Assembly: GCA_963995525.1 (NCBI GenBank)
Contig: OZ023206.1
Coordinates: forward strand, 45,393,990 to 45,457,989
Reading direction: 5' to 3'
Source: Escarpia spicata
Lineage: Eukaryota; Annelida; Polychaeta; Sabellida; Siboglinidae
Length of the DNA: 64,000 nt
The translations under genes were made by a program, and so were the position numbers. Under the pieces are notes generated by a model. The model did no database searches and had not been told where the DNA came from. It saw only the letters and a program-made list of their open reading frames with translations. Positions 1 through 10,949 of the stretch are shown in pieces. Positions within the stretch are counted from its first letter, which is position 1. Each line of letters opens with the position of its first letter.

Positions 1-40
1 GAATATGAAGTGAAAGGGCAGTAATAATAATGATACATCA

Positions 41-112
41 ACAACAACAACTACTATTACTACTACTACTACTACTAGTGCTACTAATACTAATACTAAT
101 AATAATAATGGT
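41..112. repeat. Trinucleotide microsatellite
   Basis: Runs of ACA, then ACT/TAC and AAT/ACT triplets follow one another with a few interruptions. The rest of 1-560 is AT-rich sequence in which I see no exon; it is probably intron of the minus-strand host gene. Confidence 0.85.
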
Positions 113-563
113 TTTAGTGCCATCAAGGTCGTTCGTAATTTTTTTTGGTTGACATGACAGAAACAAAATATTTGTTTAATGGACGACATCCAAGTTAGGT
201 CTTTTCATTTCAAATAATTTACCATCAAAAACATACATTAAAACACTTCTTCGAGATAATAATTCAAAATTCCATTATTCAATTATGTGTTGCCTCTAAA
301 ATGAAAAACAAAACAAAATCTATACTGTCACCCTTGCACAGATATGTTTTCTTAGTTTGTAAAATTTACCTCACGGTCCAAAGTGTCATGTATAAAACAC
401 CTACTGACGATGTTAGCCAGTATTAGGAGTTACATGCCAGATGCAATACCCATGTAAACTATACTTGTATATTATAATATAATAATTACTGTTCGTTCAA
501 GTTGTTTGATATTTGGAAATTCCATATAGTTTTTAATAATTTATATTATGCTTTACTATACAC

Positions 564-764
564 GTGTAACATTAGGATACTAACAGTCGTGTCCGTCAGT
601 TTCATGTTGGACCAGAACGGTGCCACTAAGACCAGCTCCTGCGCATCAGGCCTTAGTGTAAAAGTGTCCAGGCCCGTCCCCGGATTGGCAAATCCCATTC
701 TATTCCCCGAATTTTGGGAGTCCTGTGTTATGCTTGTTGCAATGATCAAACCGGATCTCGTTAC
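564..764 (-). CDS. Host-gene exon, second half of a NIDO-like domain
   Basis: The minus strand shows a TTGCAG acceptor at 770-765 and then an open stretch of 67 codons to a possible GT donor at 563. The peptide contains SGLIIATS and, later, LVLVAPFWSNM. These resemble the NIDO (nidogen N-terminal type) pattern of a 'NGlIsF' strand followed by 'liAPFWaDvd'. NIDO domains occur in extracellular or membrane-bound proteins next to EGF, AMOP and VWD modules, so the EGF exons on the same strand are consistent context. The exon as read is phase 0-0, unlike the phase 1-1 EGF exons. The 3' boundary is uncertain because two GT dinucleotides lie close together. The rest of the domain would be further left, outside the window. 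Assignment rests on motif resemblance only. Confidence 0.45.
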
Positions 765-829
765 CTGCAATTCAATTACACAATTGTAATTATACCGTTT
801 TAAAATAAGATACAATAAGGTAAGTTAAG

Positions 830-3530
830 ATATTCTTTATTGTTGCAGCTGAGAAATTAGTTTTGGGGTAAAACAGACATGAGTGTATTCTATAATAAAA
901 AATATACAATAAAATAGCAGATACAATAAAGTAATAAATAAATATTATACATTCATTGCATGCACATCACTTTTGTATGCAATTCTTCTAAGACATGGCT
1001 AATATATGGCTAACACATGACAGCATAACAAGATTTAACAAGATTGCCACCCAGAGAATTAACTCTAGGTAGCAGGTGGACAAGGAAGCCCTTGGCTTAT
1101 CGAGAGTCCGACCTTTTTATCTATGTGTATCCCGCCCGTCTGAGGTATGTGTCGATTTTATTTTTAAACATATTCACGCTACTAGCACCCACACAATCAA
1201 CAGGTAATCTGTTCCATTCATTTACAGTCCTTTGTGAAAATGAAAACTTTCTTATATCCAATCTACTCTGCTCCTTTGCTAATGCAAGATCATGTCCTCT
1301 AGTCCTTCTATCTTTCTTAACTGAGAAAAGCATATTTCTATCAATATTGTCATAACCCTTCAATATTTTAAACACTTCTATCTGATCTCCTCTCAATCTC
1401 CTGGTCTCTAGTGTTGTTAAACCGCATTTTTTAAGGCGTATTTCATAACTAAGATCCCTCAGATTTGGTATCATTTTAGTTGCTCTCCTCTGCACTCTTT
1501 CTAGCATATCTATGTCCTTCCTGCGATATGGCCTCCACGCTTCAATACAATATTCTAAATGAGGCCTAACTATTGTTTTGTACAGCGGTATTATTAGCTC
1601 TTTTTCCTTATACGTTATGTTTCGCCTAATTAATCCAAGGATTTGATTTCCCTTTGAAGCTACAATTCCTCACTGCTCTGAAATCTTCATATCAGCACTA
1701 ACGGTTAACCCTAAGTCCTTTTCTTTTACAGTAGTACTTAGTACAGTACCCCCCATTGTATATTCTACCTCTTCGTTCCCATGTCCTATGTGGAGGCATT
1801 TACATTTCCCAAAATTGAACATCATTTGCCACTTTTCAGACCATTTGATCAACCTGTCAAGATCATCTTGTAAATGCTGTCTATCTCCATCACTTTTAAT
1901 TCTTCTAAACACTTTTGTATCATCCGCAAATTTCAACACCTTGCTTGTTATTTCATCATCCAAATCGTTGATGTATATTAAGAATAATATAGGACCTAAT
2001 ACTGATCCCTGTGGTACCCCACTCAATACCGATTTCCAGTTTGAAGCCTCCCCATCAACTACTACACGTTGTCTTCTGTCAATCAGCCATTGTTCTATCC
2101 AGTTTATTATACCATTTCCTATGCCATGGGCCTTTAGTTTAAGCAGTAATCTTTGATGTGGTACTTTGTCAAAAGCTTTTTGAAAATCTAAGTAGACGAT
2201 ATCTACTGGTGATCCCTCATCTACCCACTTAGTGATGTCTTCCAAAAACATTACATATTTGTTAAGCATGACCTCGCTTTAAAAAAAAACATGTTGAGAT
2301 GGGTTTATCAAGTTTTGTTTAACAAGAAAATCCACCATGTGATCTTTAATTAGTCTTTCTAATAATTTACAAATCACTGATGTTAAACTCACTGGTCTAT
2401 AGTTCTCTGATTTGTTTCTCGAACCTTTTTTGAATAACGGTATAATGTTTGCTTCTTTCCATTCTGAAGGAACCACTCCCTCTTCTAATGACAAGTTGAA
2501 AACTGTTGCAAGTGGTATTCTAATTTGTTCTACAATTTCCAATAGTAGTTTGGGTGGAATACCATCCACTCCAGGTGATTTATTATCCTTCATAGCCCTT
2601 ATTTACTTAGCTACCATTTCCGGGGTTACAATTAATTGTCCTAAATAGTCTGAATCTGCCCCCTTGAACTTAGCCTCTGGTATTGGCAATGAACTAATAT
2701 CTTCCCTGGTAAACACTGAACTAAAGTACTCATTCAGGTCTTCTGCCATTATGAATCCCTCTGATATTATATTTCCAGCACTATCTTCTAGAGGACCGAC
2801 CTTATCTTGAACTTTCTGTTTGCTTCGAACATACGCATACAAACTCTTGCTGTCATGTTTTTAAATATTACTAGCTAATTGTTGTTCATAGCTTCTCTTT
2901 GAATTTCTAATTTCAGCTGTAGCTTGGTTAAGTGCTTCTTTATAATTGTTGTAGTCTTCATCATTTCCAGTACATCTATATGACTTCCACATCATTTGTT
3001 TATACTTAATTCTAATGGCTTCTTTCGATAAGTGTTTCTTTTTGGACCGTTTTCCTTGTTTTTTTAAGGGTACAAATTTATCGATTATGCACTTAATTTC
3101 ACTCTTTAATATATTCCAGCATTCTGTTGCCGTCTTATTTTTCAGTGTCTTATTCCAGTCTATCTTTGCTAAATATTTCCTCATGTCCTTATACCTTCCT
3201 TTGTGGAAATTTCTCCTATACTGCTTTTTGCTATTCCTTTCTGATTTTTCTTTGATGGTAAAATGTATCTGGTTGTGATCGCTACTCCCCAGTGGCTCAC
3301 ATATCTTGACATTGTCAACTAATTCATTCTGTGAGGACAAAACTATGTCTAACACATTCTCACCCCTGGTTGGTTCTAGCACATGTTGAGAAAGGAATGT
3401 ATCTTGAACTAAAACTAAAAACTTGTGGTCCTCTCTCCCCATACTCTGTAGAGATTTCCATTGTATATGCCCATGTATATATTATTATGATGTCTTCACA
3501 GCTAATGTCTGCCCCAACATGAAATCAACA
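830..3530 (-). mobile_element. Degenerate 5'-truncated non-LTR retrotransposon (CR1/Jockey-like LINE)
   Basis: On the minus strand, order and spacing match the ORF2 of a Jockey/CR1-group LINE: C-terminal part of an APE-type endonuclease, linker, reverse transcriptase, and the C-terminal region. The 3' end is an AT-rich tail with AATAAAG near 845. The 5' half of the endonuclease and any ORF1 are missing, as is common after incomplete target-primed reverse transcription. The insertion lies in a putative intron of the host gene and has the same orientation as that gene. The outer limits are approximate because I could not identify a target-site duplication. Confidence 0.85.
1121..3442 (-). pseudogene. 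LINE ORF2 remnant (endonuclease C-terminus and reverse transcriptase)
   Basis: Reading 5' to 3' on the minus strand: 3442-2861 is an endonuclease C-terminus with the SSDH motif (GSSDHNQIHF). 2842-2603 is the linker to the RT. 2593-2279 is the RT start (NKSPGVDGI, ENYRPVSLTS). 2269-1670 is the RT core with DFQKAFDKVPH, GVPQGSVLGP and the catalytic FADDTKVF. 1670-1121 is the C-terminal region (RPHLEYCIEAW, RRLRGDQIEVFKIL). The fragments are separated by an in-frame TAA near 2600, frame changes near 2275 and 1672, and a stop near 2850. The element can therefore make no full-length protein. The enzyme would have copied its own RNA at a nicked target. The YxDD-box residues are still present, so decay is moderate. 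Confidence 0.85.
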
Positions 3531-3832
3531 TTGATTTGAGGGAGTGTGCATCGGTACAGATATATATCTGACGGATCAAAACTAGTAAGTATACTTTGGA
3601 TAACGAAGACATTCCACTCTCTGAACAATTCGACTATTTTACATCTTGAAATTATAGGGTGGCTTCAGGACTGTATATGTTATGTCTTATAATATATAAT
3701 TTCCTTGCACAAGCAAGCCGGTTAATGACGTATGGAAGCATGCAACATGTTCACAGACAATAGAGGGAATTGTCTGGTGTGCGCTTCTTCAAAAGCGTGT
3801 TGGAATTGAAGGTGCGATTGTCGGATACTCAA

Positions 3833-3976
3833 GTAAAAAGACGACGCCACGCTCTCATAAATAGGCACTGCAAACCTGGGGAAGATGTACTCTGAGAATT
3901 CAGCTGATCTTGCAACGCGTTCGTGGCTGCTGAAGTCCGGCACAATGTATCGTGCCTCTGCCCCCGTACCACAAGA
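3833..3976 (-). CDS. Possible host-gene exon, first half of a NIDO-like domain
   Basis: The minus strand is open from an AG at about 3977 to a GTATCC donor-like site near 3832. The peptide contains FSEYIFPRFAVPIYESVASS followed by FYLS. This resembles the start of a NIDO domain, 'lpFpFFGksysslYVs', and would be continued by the SGLI strand of the exon at 564-764. The LINE lies in the intron between the two. The junction is not clean: as read, this exon ends in phase 1 while the next begins in phase 0. Either a boundary is wrong, or a small exon lies between, or the similarity is fortuitous. No other feature is visible between 3540 and 4450. Confidence 0.35.
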
Positions 3977-4457
3977 AGATAAATATGTTATACATACGAA
4001 GGTACAAGATATGTACCGGAAACAAGTAACTTCACCTAAATTGGTAATATCCAGTTTGCCAGGAATTAATCGTTGTATGTATAAAATAAAAATTGGATTT
4101 AATTAGCAAGAAACAGTCTGTACATTTTAATGCTGTGCCAACAAAAGGGTATGTCTAGTGAACTACTATGTTGCCGCGCTAACTGCAGTTGTATTTAATG
4201 ATCATTGAAGTTAGACGTGACCAGCGATAAAGACCGCACGTGGAAGGAGAATAACTGATTGAACCAACTTTCTTGTGAAATTATTCACTGCTCTGTGTAG
4301 AGATAATGATTCTTGGTAACGGAATACGTATGGTCGCTTTACTATATGGGAGGTATTGTGATAGCATTGCATTATACCATTTGTATTTTGTAGCTGTATA
4401 CATCGCAGTATCAGGTTTATTAAATTGGTTTTGCAATGACACGTAATGGATACTGAC

Positions 4458-4586
4458 CAATGCACAGTTGCCCATCTCCTTCGTATCCGGCGAGACAACT
4501 GCAGTCGTACCCACCAGCGGTATTACTGCACAGTGCACGGCCGCCCTCGTCACACCTGTGAGAGCCCAGGTCACATTCGTCAACGT
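4458..4586 (-). CDS. Host-gene exon encoding a calcium-binding EGF domain
   Basis: The 129-nt exon is flanked by TTTAG (acceptor) and GTCAGT (donor) and is phase 1-1, the standard arrangement for EGF exons. It encodes 43 residues beginning DVDEC, the calcium-binding EGF signature. It has six cysteines in EGF spacing, the aromatic GGYDCSC segment and a GYEGDGQLC end. Such modules form rigid calcium-dependent rods in extracellular proteins. It is the last EGF-type exon before the putative NIDO exons in the direction of transcription. Confidence 0.85.
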
Positions 4587-4796
4587 CTAAACACAACAAC
4601 AAACATCAATGCGGCAAATAAACGCGCTTCATACACGAGTACGGTTTATGTCATTTTTTATATATGCAATGCACAATACTCTTATATAGAACTGGTTGTA
4701 GCGACACATACTGCAACAATACTATAATACTAACACACGTTTATAGTGAGGACAAATGACATGACACATGTATAGCACAATTTCCCGTTACTTCCT

Positions 4797-4893
4797 TTAT
4801 ACACACACAAACACACCTTCAAACACACGCAGACACACAACACATACGCAAGCACACACTTGCATACACACGCACAATCACACACACGCATTC
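4797..4893. repeat. CA-rich microsatellite
   Basis: An interrupted run of ACAC/CACA dinucleotides lies in the intron between the EGF exons at 4458-4586 and 5057-5200. I see nothing else in that intron. Confidence 0.85.
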
Positions 4894-5056
4894 ACAAACA
4901 CCCTGTCTCTCACCGGAATGCATTATTGTTGTTGTTATTATGCAATATGCTATATTAAAAAAAACTGTCAACATTATATCCCGTTCAATCATTGTTTCAC
5001 ATACAATAATGCAAACACTCTGTGCTGACGATATACGTTTTCCAACGAATACATAC

Positions 5057-5200
5057 CGACACAAACTTTGGTGTCCGTGGCACTAGGATAGGTGAACCCG
5101 GGCTTGCACAGACACACGTAGTCGCCCACAGTGTTGGCACAACTGGCGCTGCCGATCTGCTTCCTGCACCCGTTGTCCGTCAGCTGACACTCATTGATGT
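5057..5200 (-). CDS. Host-gene exon encoding a calcium-binding EGF domain
   Basis: This 144-nt phase 1-1 exon has a TATGCAG acceptor (5201-5202) and a GTATGT donor (5056-5051). It encodes 48 residues beginning DINEC with six cysteines; the CANTVGDYVCLC segment and KPGF match the cbEGF consensus. The longer loops (QIGSAS, TYPSATDTK) make it slightly longer than the neighbouring modules. It lies in frame and phase with the exons on either side. Confidence 0.85.
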
Positions 5201-5214
5201 CTGCATATGAACAC

Positions 5215-5860
5215 GTGGGTGGACATTGAACTCACAAGACAACGACGTCAATGTATTTATAATGAGAATGTAAATGCCTGAGTACTGCTAACGAGTGCAT
5301 TATGTACAGTGTAGTGTAAAAATGTTGTGTGATAAGTATTTCTCAGCATTTTTGAAGACATACGGAACATGGTTGTGGCTAAGACTATCGCGTGAATAAT
5401 GCTGAGTTCCAATGAGTTCGTGCTTATCGTGAATACGATTTGTATAAATTTACCAGTTATAAACTCCGGCTGTTCGTGAACTTTGGATTTCACCAAGTCG
5501 TGTTTACGATACATCCTCGCGCGCCAGCGAGTCTTACGGGTGTCTGCACTGTTCTCACGAGTGGTACGGCGAAATCATCCTTGGCTTGCGAGGATGTCAC
5601 GATGAAAAAAAACCCACTGGACGCCGCATAATTACACAGTAATACCTCGCTTTTTAAGATTGCCCTCGAGTCTGACCTGGAGCGGAGGTGACCGTATTAG
5701 TGAAACTAATTCCCCATACTGTGCTGCTACATAAATAATATGGGACTAGCATATAATTACCTTAATTGCAAAGGATATATATTATATTATTGAAGTGAAC
5801 GTAAGGTGAGGTTTAACTGTTTAACATATTACAATCGTTTCTTACGTTCTAGCAAAATGT
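5215..5860. other. Intron with an imperfect inverted repeat
   Basis: No exon is visible here. Between about 5510 and 5605 a more GC-rich patch contains an imperfect inverted repeat: CATCCTCGC at the left and GCGAGGATG at the right, with further scattered matches. It may be a decayed foldback or MITE-like insertion. I cannot name a family. Confidence 0.35.
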
Positions 5861-5871
5861 TGTTAGGGTAC

Positions 5872-6024
5872 CTTTACAAATTGTTCCTGACGAGTCTGTG
5901 TCATAGCCGACAGCACAGATACAGTTGAACGATGAATCGCCTAGGAAGTGACAGATGTGTAAAGTTCCACCGTCTGGGTTGCACGGGTCGCCGAGTCGTG
6001 TGTTTTTACATGGATTCACTGTGC
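5872..6024 (-). CDS. Host-gene exon encoding an EGF-like domain
   Basis: This 153-nt phase 1-1 exon lies between CTTTCAG (acceptor, 6026-6025) and GTACCC (donor). The 51 residues carry six cysteines in the order NPC, DPC, HIC, NCIC, TIC. They lack the D-x-D/N-E start of calcium-binding modules, so this is a divergent, non-calcium EGF-like unit. The CICAVGYDTDSSGTIC end is a typical EGF C-terminal half. Function is assumed only from the fold: an extracellular spacer or binding module. Confidence 0.75.
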
Positions 6025-6444
6025 CTGAAAGACGGTTTGCTTTAATGAAGCGGTGTATGTTTGTGGCACATGCTTTGACTGGCATTTATATAATTGGAAA
6101 AGATGCAACGTTGTCGTCTGTTACATTCCTGGGATTCAGTGCAATGTCTTTAAATCGGCAGATGTACAGGGTTGCTTACAAATAGTTTAATATGCAGTTA
6201 AACTGAGATTATATGTTTATTATTCTCTCACTGGGTAACTAAAGTGAATAGTTCTTAGTTGATGTTCATCATGTTCCTAAACTGTACACATGCTGCACAC
6301 AAAACACTAGTCATTGTAAACAAAAACTTGTGGATTAAATATATAAAACTGGCTTCCATACATTTATAATGCGAAATGAAATGCCTTATTTTTCTCAACT
6401 ATTTTTGTTTCCAGTACACTGAATGGATATATATATTGACAGAC

Positions 6445-6582
6445 CTTTTGCTTGGCACGTGCCATCAAAAGACTCGTAGATAAAGTCCGATTCGCAGACA
6501 CATCGCTGTTGTAAACAAACAGAGTTTGGGAGACCAAGTATGTCTGTACACGTGTTATCGTCAACGCACTGAGACATGTAGA
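6445..6582 (-). CDS. Host-gene exon encoding an EB/EGF-like cysteine module
   Basis: This 138-nt phase 1-1 exon has a TTTGCAG acceptor (6584-6583) and a GTCTGT donor. It encodes 46 residues with six cysteines: SQC, NTC, SVC, RCVC, GTC. The pattern 'C(4)xC ... CvC.. gf ... d..C' is closer to an invertebrate EB module than to a canonical EGF domain. It is symmetric with its neighbours, so it can be included or skipped without shifting the frame. The ligand is unknown. Confidence 0.7.
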
Positions 6583-6599
6583 CTGCAAACAGGAAACGT

Positions 6600-7013
6600 A
6601 CGTTTTATTTTCAAGTAAGCGTATAAAATATAAAATGAAACATGTGCGGAGACAGTTACTTGCAGACATATTTTGCTACTTTCGAAAGAACCTTCAAATG
6701 TACAAAGCATATTTAAACGCACCAGGTAAAAACAACCATTTGACATTTTATAGACAATTATAAGGCTATTTTGTTTGCAAAACCGATACGTACTAAATAA
6801 ACATTTCATAGAGAATGCTACGAAATATATTTGACTAAATGCCATGTTAATCGTTGTCATTGGCAGTGCGGTAATACTAGTTAACATATTATGTAATAAT
6901 TATTAATTAAAATGCAAATATGAAATTAATGAATGAAACATTGTTGCTGCGTTAATAATAGTTAACGTAATATGCAATAATTTTTAATGAAATTTAGGGA
7001 ACATTTATTTAAT
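6600..7013. other. AT-rich intron, no feature seen
   Basis: The sequence contains short near-repeats around 6895-7000 (ATTAATTAAAATG / TTTTTAATGAAATTT) but no exon, RNA gene or mobile element that I can support. Confidence 0.5.
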
Positions 7014-7014
7014 G

Positions 7015-7344
7015 TGTATCGCCGTGGTGCAGTGGCTTGAGCTTCGGACTCTCAACCGAGAGAACCCGGATTCGAATCCTGTGTGGCGGTGTCGAACCTT
7101 GGGCAAGTTCATTCACTGTTCGTTGCTCCAGTTCACTCAACTGTATGAATGAGTACCTGGCTGTAGACAGTGGTGAATATTTGTGTACGAATAGTCTTCG
7201 CGCATTAATTGCAGCGTGGCTGGATGCTTCCCAGAGAAGTCGAGATGGTGTTCGATTGAACAGGTCTGTCAGGGAGAAAAGTGTAAAACGCTTTGAGTAG
7301 TCCACAGGACTAGATACTGCGCTATATAAGAACTTACCTTTACT
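7015..7344 (+). mobile_element. tRNA-derived SINE with a CORE-like body
   Basis: The head carries RNA polymerase III promoter boxes as in a tRNA: an A box (TGGTGCAGTGG, near 7025) and a B box (GGATTCGAATCC, near 7068). The body contains CTTGGGCAAGTTCATTCACT and CAACTGTATGAATGAGTACC, which resemble the CORE region shared by MIR-type SINEs. The tail has AAACGCTTTGAG and GCGCTATATAAGAAC, a 3' tail pattern common in LINE-mobilised SINEs. TTTAATG occurs immediately on both sides (7008-7014 and 7345-7351) and may be the target-site duplication. It lies in the intron between the exons at 6445-6582 and 7389-7514. Confidence 0.8.
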
Positions 7345-7388
7345 TTTAATGCCAACGTGGATGATGAACTTTTAAAACCGCTACTTAC

Positions 7389-7514
7389 CGAATAGGCATT
7401 GATTAGACCCGGAATCGTAGTAGCGTCCAAGTGGACACGTACACGAGAACTTCCCTACGTCTTTGACACATGTGCTTCCATCGGGACAAGGACTGCTGCT
7501 ACATTCATTTATAT
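7389..7514 (-). CDS. Host-gene exon encoding a calcium-binding EGF domain
   Basis: This 126-nt phase 1-1 exon has a TTTGCAG acceptor (7516-7515) and a GTAAGT donor. The 42 residues begin [25 protein letters not shown] and TCPLGRYYD complete a six-cysteine cbEGF module. It is the first module after the block of three related EGF exons in the direction of transcription. Confidence 0.85.
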
Positions 7515-7938
7515 CTGCAAAGGATAATAACCTTCCAGTACATAGTAGGAATAAGATTGTTTATATTAATACAAATACCTTTCCACAACCTGTGAAAGGT
7601 GGTGTATGAAGTCTTGAGGAAATAGGCAATTTACTGGAACACACACATGCATGTACGCTAATAATTATATGTCTGGAGCGCATATCAACAACTTTGGTAA
7701 TATACACATGCATCACGTCTTGCAATAATACGCTTATAATCACTCATTATTTTACTATGTTGATGGGGTATTATTAGAGTCTGCCGATATATTTCAACGC
7801 AACTGATAGCAATCATGTGTTTCACATTACCAATATGTAATTACAATATCAATATTCGTTTACATTAGTGCGTCATTGCATTGGTACACCTGTCTATTAG
7901 CAGCATCAAACTGCAGTTGTAGAATTAATAAATGTTAC

Positions 7939-8053
7939 CAGTCTCGCAGTTGATTCCAGTATACCCATTGACACAGGCACACGTGTATTCATTAACTGCG
8001 TCGGTACAAGTCGCTCCGTTCTGACAAGGATTACTGTCGCACTCGTGTCATTA
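7939..8053 (-). pseudogene. Broken EGF exon, first of a triplicated set
   Basis: The body is clearly homologous to the exons at 8565-8678 and 9263-9376 ([24 protein letters not shown], then a GTAACA donor). At the 5' edge the expected ATTGACGAGTGC reads AATGACACGAGTGC. With the only nearby acceptor (ACAG, 8056-8054) the exon is 115 nt instead of 114, and a phase-1 entry meets TAA after six codons. The next AG, 14 nt further in, is not in frame either. I read it as a decayed exon that is probably skipped. A sequencing error or an unrecognised splice site would be the alternatives. Confidence 0.65.
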
Positions 8054-8059
8054 CTGTAT

Positions 8060-8560
8060 AATTACTAGCGTTTCCTCTTGGATATATATATACCTTACAT
8101 CGTCAATACAATTAAAAATAGGTATGTAATGAAACATTGTCAAAACAATAACTATAGTAGTCACTTATGGTTTTTTGTCTATCCTTATTTATGTACCTGT
8201 TTGTAGGCGGGAAACATGTGATCGGGACATTCTGCAGACACCAGTGCCAATACGTTACGGAATTAGCGATACGTGGAGTGACACACTTATAGGTGAGACT
8301 GCTTAATGTTTTGTTTTCCGCCGCTAAGTACTGGACGTTTTATAAAATTTGTTTACTAAAAAACTGGTAGGTACGAATACAGTTTGCTAGATTGTATAAC
8401 CAGCCAATAGATTTCAAAACTGTTTTTACTGATAATGTGCTTCAATGTGTTTCGCTTTATTAATATGTAATACCGAAAAAGTGTTTTAATTTGTGTGCCT
8501 TTGCTACGATATACTTAATTATTTGTAACATAGATCTACGGTTGGTTGATTACCAAATGT
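8060..8560. other. Intron, no feature seen
   Basis: AT-rich sequence between two members of the EGF exon triplet. I see no exon, element or RNA gene. Confidence 0.5.
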
Positions 8561-8564
8561 TTAC

Positions 8565-8678
8565 CAGTCTCGCAGTTGATTCCAGTGTAACCATTTACAC
8601 AGGCACACGTGAATCCATTAACTCCGTCAGAACAAGTCGCTCCATTCTGACAAGGATTGCTGCCGCACTCGTCAATGC
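8565..8678 (-). CDS. Host-gene EGF exon, second of the triplicated set
   Basis: This 114-nt phase 1-1 exon has a CATAG acceptor (8680-8679) and a GTAAAC donor. It encodes 38 residues with the compact human-EGF-like pattern: [15 protein letters not shown], then [12 protein letters not shown] and NCETG. The IDEC start and the aromatic residue after the fourth cysteine suggest a calcium-binding module of the Notch type. It is a tandem duplicate of the exons on either side, spaced about 630-700 bp apart, with similar intron sequence just beyond the donor. Confidence 0.85.
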
Positions 8679-9262
8679 CTATGACAGAATAAAATAAAAT
8701 GTCCAACAAACAACGCAATTTAAACCAAGTCGTAATATATGTAGTGTAGACGTAAACATATCGATCACGTAAACTATTAATGGAACGGCAGGAGTTATAA
8801 TGCTCATGCATCAGGGACTTATTCATAACAAATTTCTAATGCACTAGCCAACAAAACAATAGTGAATATAGTATAACATTTGCAAACAATCATAATACGG
8901 CTATGCTATTACGCAAATGACCATACAATGTATATTTTGTTACATTACACATATATAGCAAGTCAACTTGATGCATAGCATTGGCGCCATTGCGTTACCT
9001 TGTTTATAGAACGATTAATATAATAATAACATTTCATATTTACGTGATAGCATACGTCAGGTACAAAATGTGTTTGCAAGTTTGCATCACCAGTCAATAC
9101 ACACCAACGCCGGTCATAGCGGTAATAAGTTTCAACGTATTTCATTATATTACTAATTTATGTACATACGATATTAGTATGTTTTTATTACTGAGTAACT
9201 GCAATAGTACACATAACAATTAGTAGCATATTGTTACCGTTGGTTAATAACCAGATCCTTAC

Positions 9263-9376
9263 CAGTCTCGCAGTTGTTTCCAGTGTAGCCGTTGACACAG
9301 GCACAACTGTATTCGTTGAGTGCTTCGGTGCAGGTCGACTCATTCTGACAAGGATTGCTGCCGCACTCGTCAATGT
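9263..9376 (-). CDS. Host-gene EGF exon, third of the triplicated set
   Basis: This 114-nt phase 1-1 exon has a TTTGAG acceptor (9378-9377) and a GTAAGG donor. It encodes 38 residues: [34 protein letters not shown]. It is the first EGF module after the furin-like repeat array in the direction of transcription and the best-spliced member of the triplet by its donor. The acceptor has a weak pyrimidine tract. Confidence 0.8.
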
Positions 9377-9639
9377 CTCAAAGATAATTTAAAATACTAT
9401 CACACAATCATACAGCGAAATGCACTACAAAATACAACGCAAGTCGTAATACAAGTAGGACAGGCTTACACACATTGTTCATAAACATAGTAATTGGAAC
9501 GGTAGCAAAGGAAAACCGCAACCAATAAGCACTTGCATAAAATAATATATGTAAAGAATTAGGATAAACAAAATAATAAGAATCATAGAATATAATTATT
9601 CCAAAACTGTTTTAATATAGATATGCATTTGAACATCAA

Positions 9640-10949
9640 CAATCAATTACCTTGGCATAATTCTTCTGTCACATCATATCTTACGCTACAATATAATTAG
9701 AAATATATCTTCGTTATAATATATACGGTTATATAATAGTATTGTATGCCATATCATTACTACTATGTAAATAATAATAATTTTATTTTTGTTTTCCTGC
9801 TACTTACGTTTGTGCAGCAAGTCACAAGTTCTATTCATATTACATTAACACACGAATTACCTTAACAACATGCTTCTTTCTCCTAAAATCCAACGACGCA
9901 TTTCGTACACGTCGTCGCATGTATAAACTATTCACAGCGGTTTAACATATAGTAATGTATGGATATCTTTGGTTAACTTTGTAGTATATGCGATGTGGGC
10001 ATATCCTACGCTGCATTTTGTACACGTTGTCGCGTCACTACACTCTTGACAGTTTGTAACTTCAGTGAAACATGCTGTAATGTATGGATATTAGTTGGTC
10101 ATCGTAAAGTACATTCGGCTTTAATTTGGAGGAACATTATATTCATTTACAATTATATAAACCCAGTTTTCTATTTGTCTAATACTACAATCTTTATTGA
10201 TGTAATGTTACTTGTGATTTCACATCATATGACAGTTGCAATTGGGACATCTGGTGTTGAATAATTATGAAACTTTGACAACACGTATTGGGAACATTAT
10301 TGCTCATGTTAATGCTGTTTTGTTGCTAAAGTACATTGTTTTGCTAATTGCAATAAATACAACAATATATATATATTTGTTATATATATATATATATTAT
10401 ACGGAAATTACCATTACTACTGGGAAATATATATAAGCGAGCGAAAAATAACCAGCACGAAACACGTTAACAAATTGAAACTCTACGATCGCTAGCAACC
10501 TCACGGTTCGTCCTATTCAAACGAATTTGGTATAATTTCAAAGGATGCAGATTATGTTATGATGGCTTCGTCTAGATTTTCCGGTAGCAATTAATAGGAC
10601 ACATATGAAGTGACCAACATGTTTTTAATTTTCGGTGTTCCGTACGGTTCTAAACGACGTTGTTGGCGGGTACTCAGGACATATATATTCCGAATGCGGA
10701 CAGTTTCTTCATTTCCATAGGTCGGGACTCGCACACATCACCATTTCTTGTTGTCATGTTATAATGTCCACTAATTTTTTTAAAGCGACGAAACAGCTGT
10801 GCCTTTATGGCTGAAAAACCGAAGTCTCTCATAGTCTTCGTGACATCGCAATAACGTAGGTCATCCAACGGTGAGTATGGGTGACAAACGGAAACACCAC
10901 GGATCTAGGTTCTTTTCAGATTATTTTAGTAATGATTATTGCGAAACCA
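9640..10949 (-). repeat. Degenerate edge unit of the array (U1)
   Basis: The general sequence of the 1.75-kb unit is recognisable, but large parts are missing or altered. The exon A relic (about 9649-9695) keeps only its end (ATTATGCCAAG plus a donor). The exon B relic is at 9865-9925. The exon C relic (9998-10074) has a good acceptor and CFTEVTNCQECSDATTC but loses its last cysteine and donor. An AT-dinucleotide run lies at 10362-10398. I expect no coding contribution. Confidence 0.75.

Noticed and set aside
7018..7090. Functional tRNA gene
   Set aside because: A and B boxes are present, but the sequence continues into a SINE body and the cloverleaf is not well formed.
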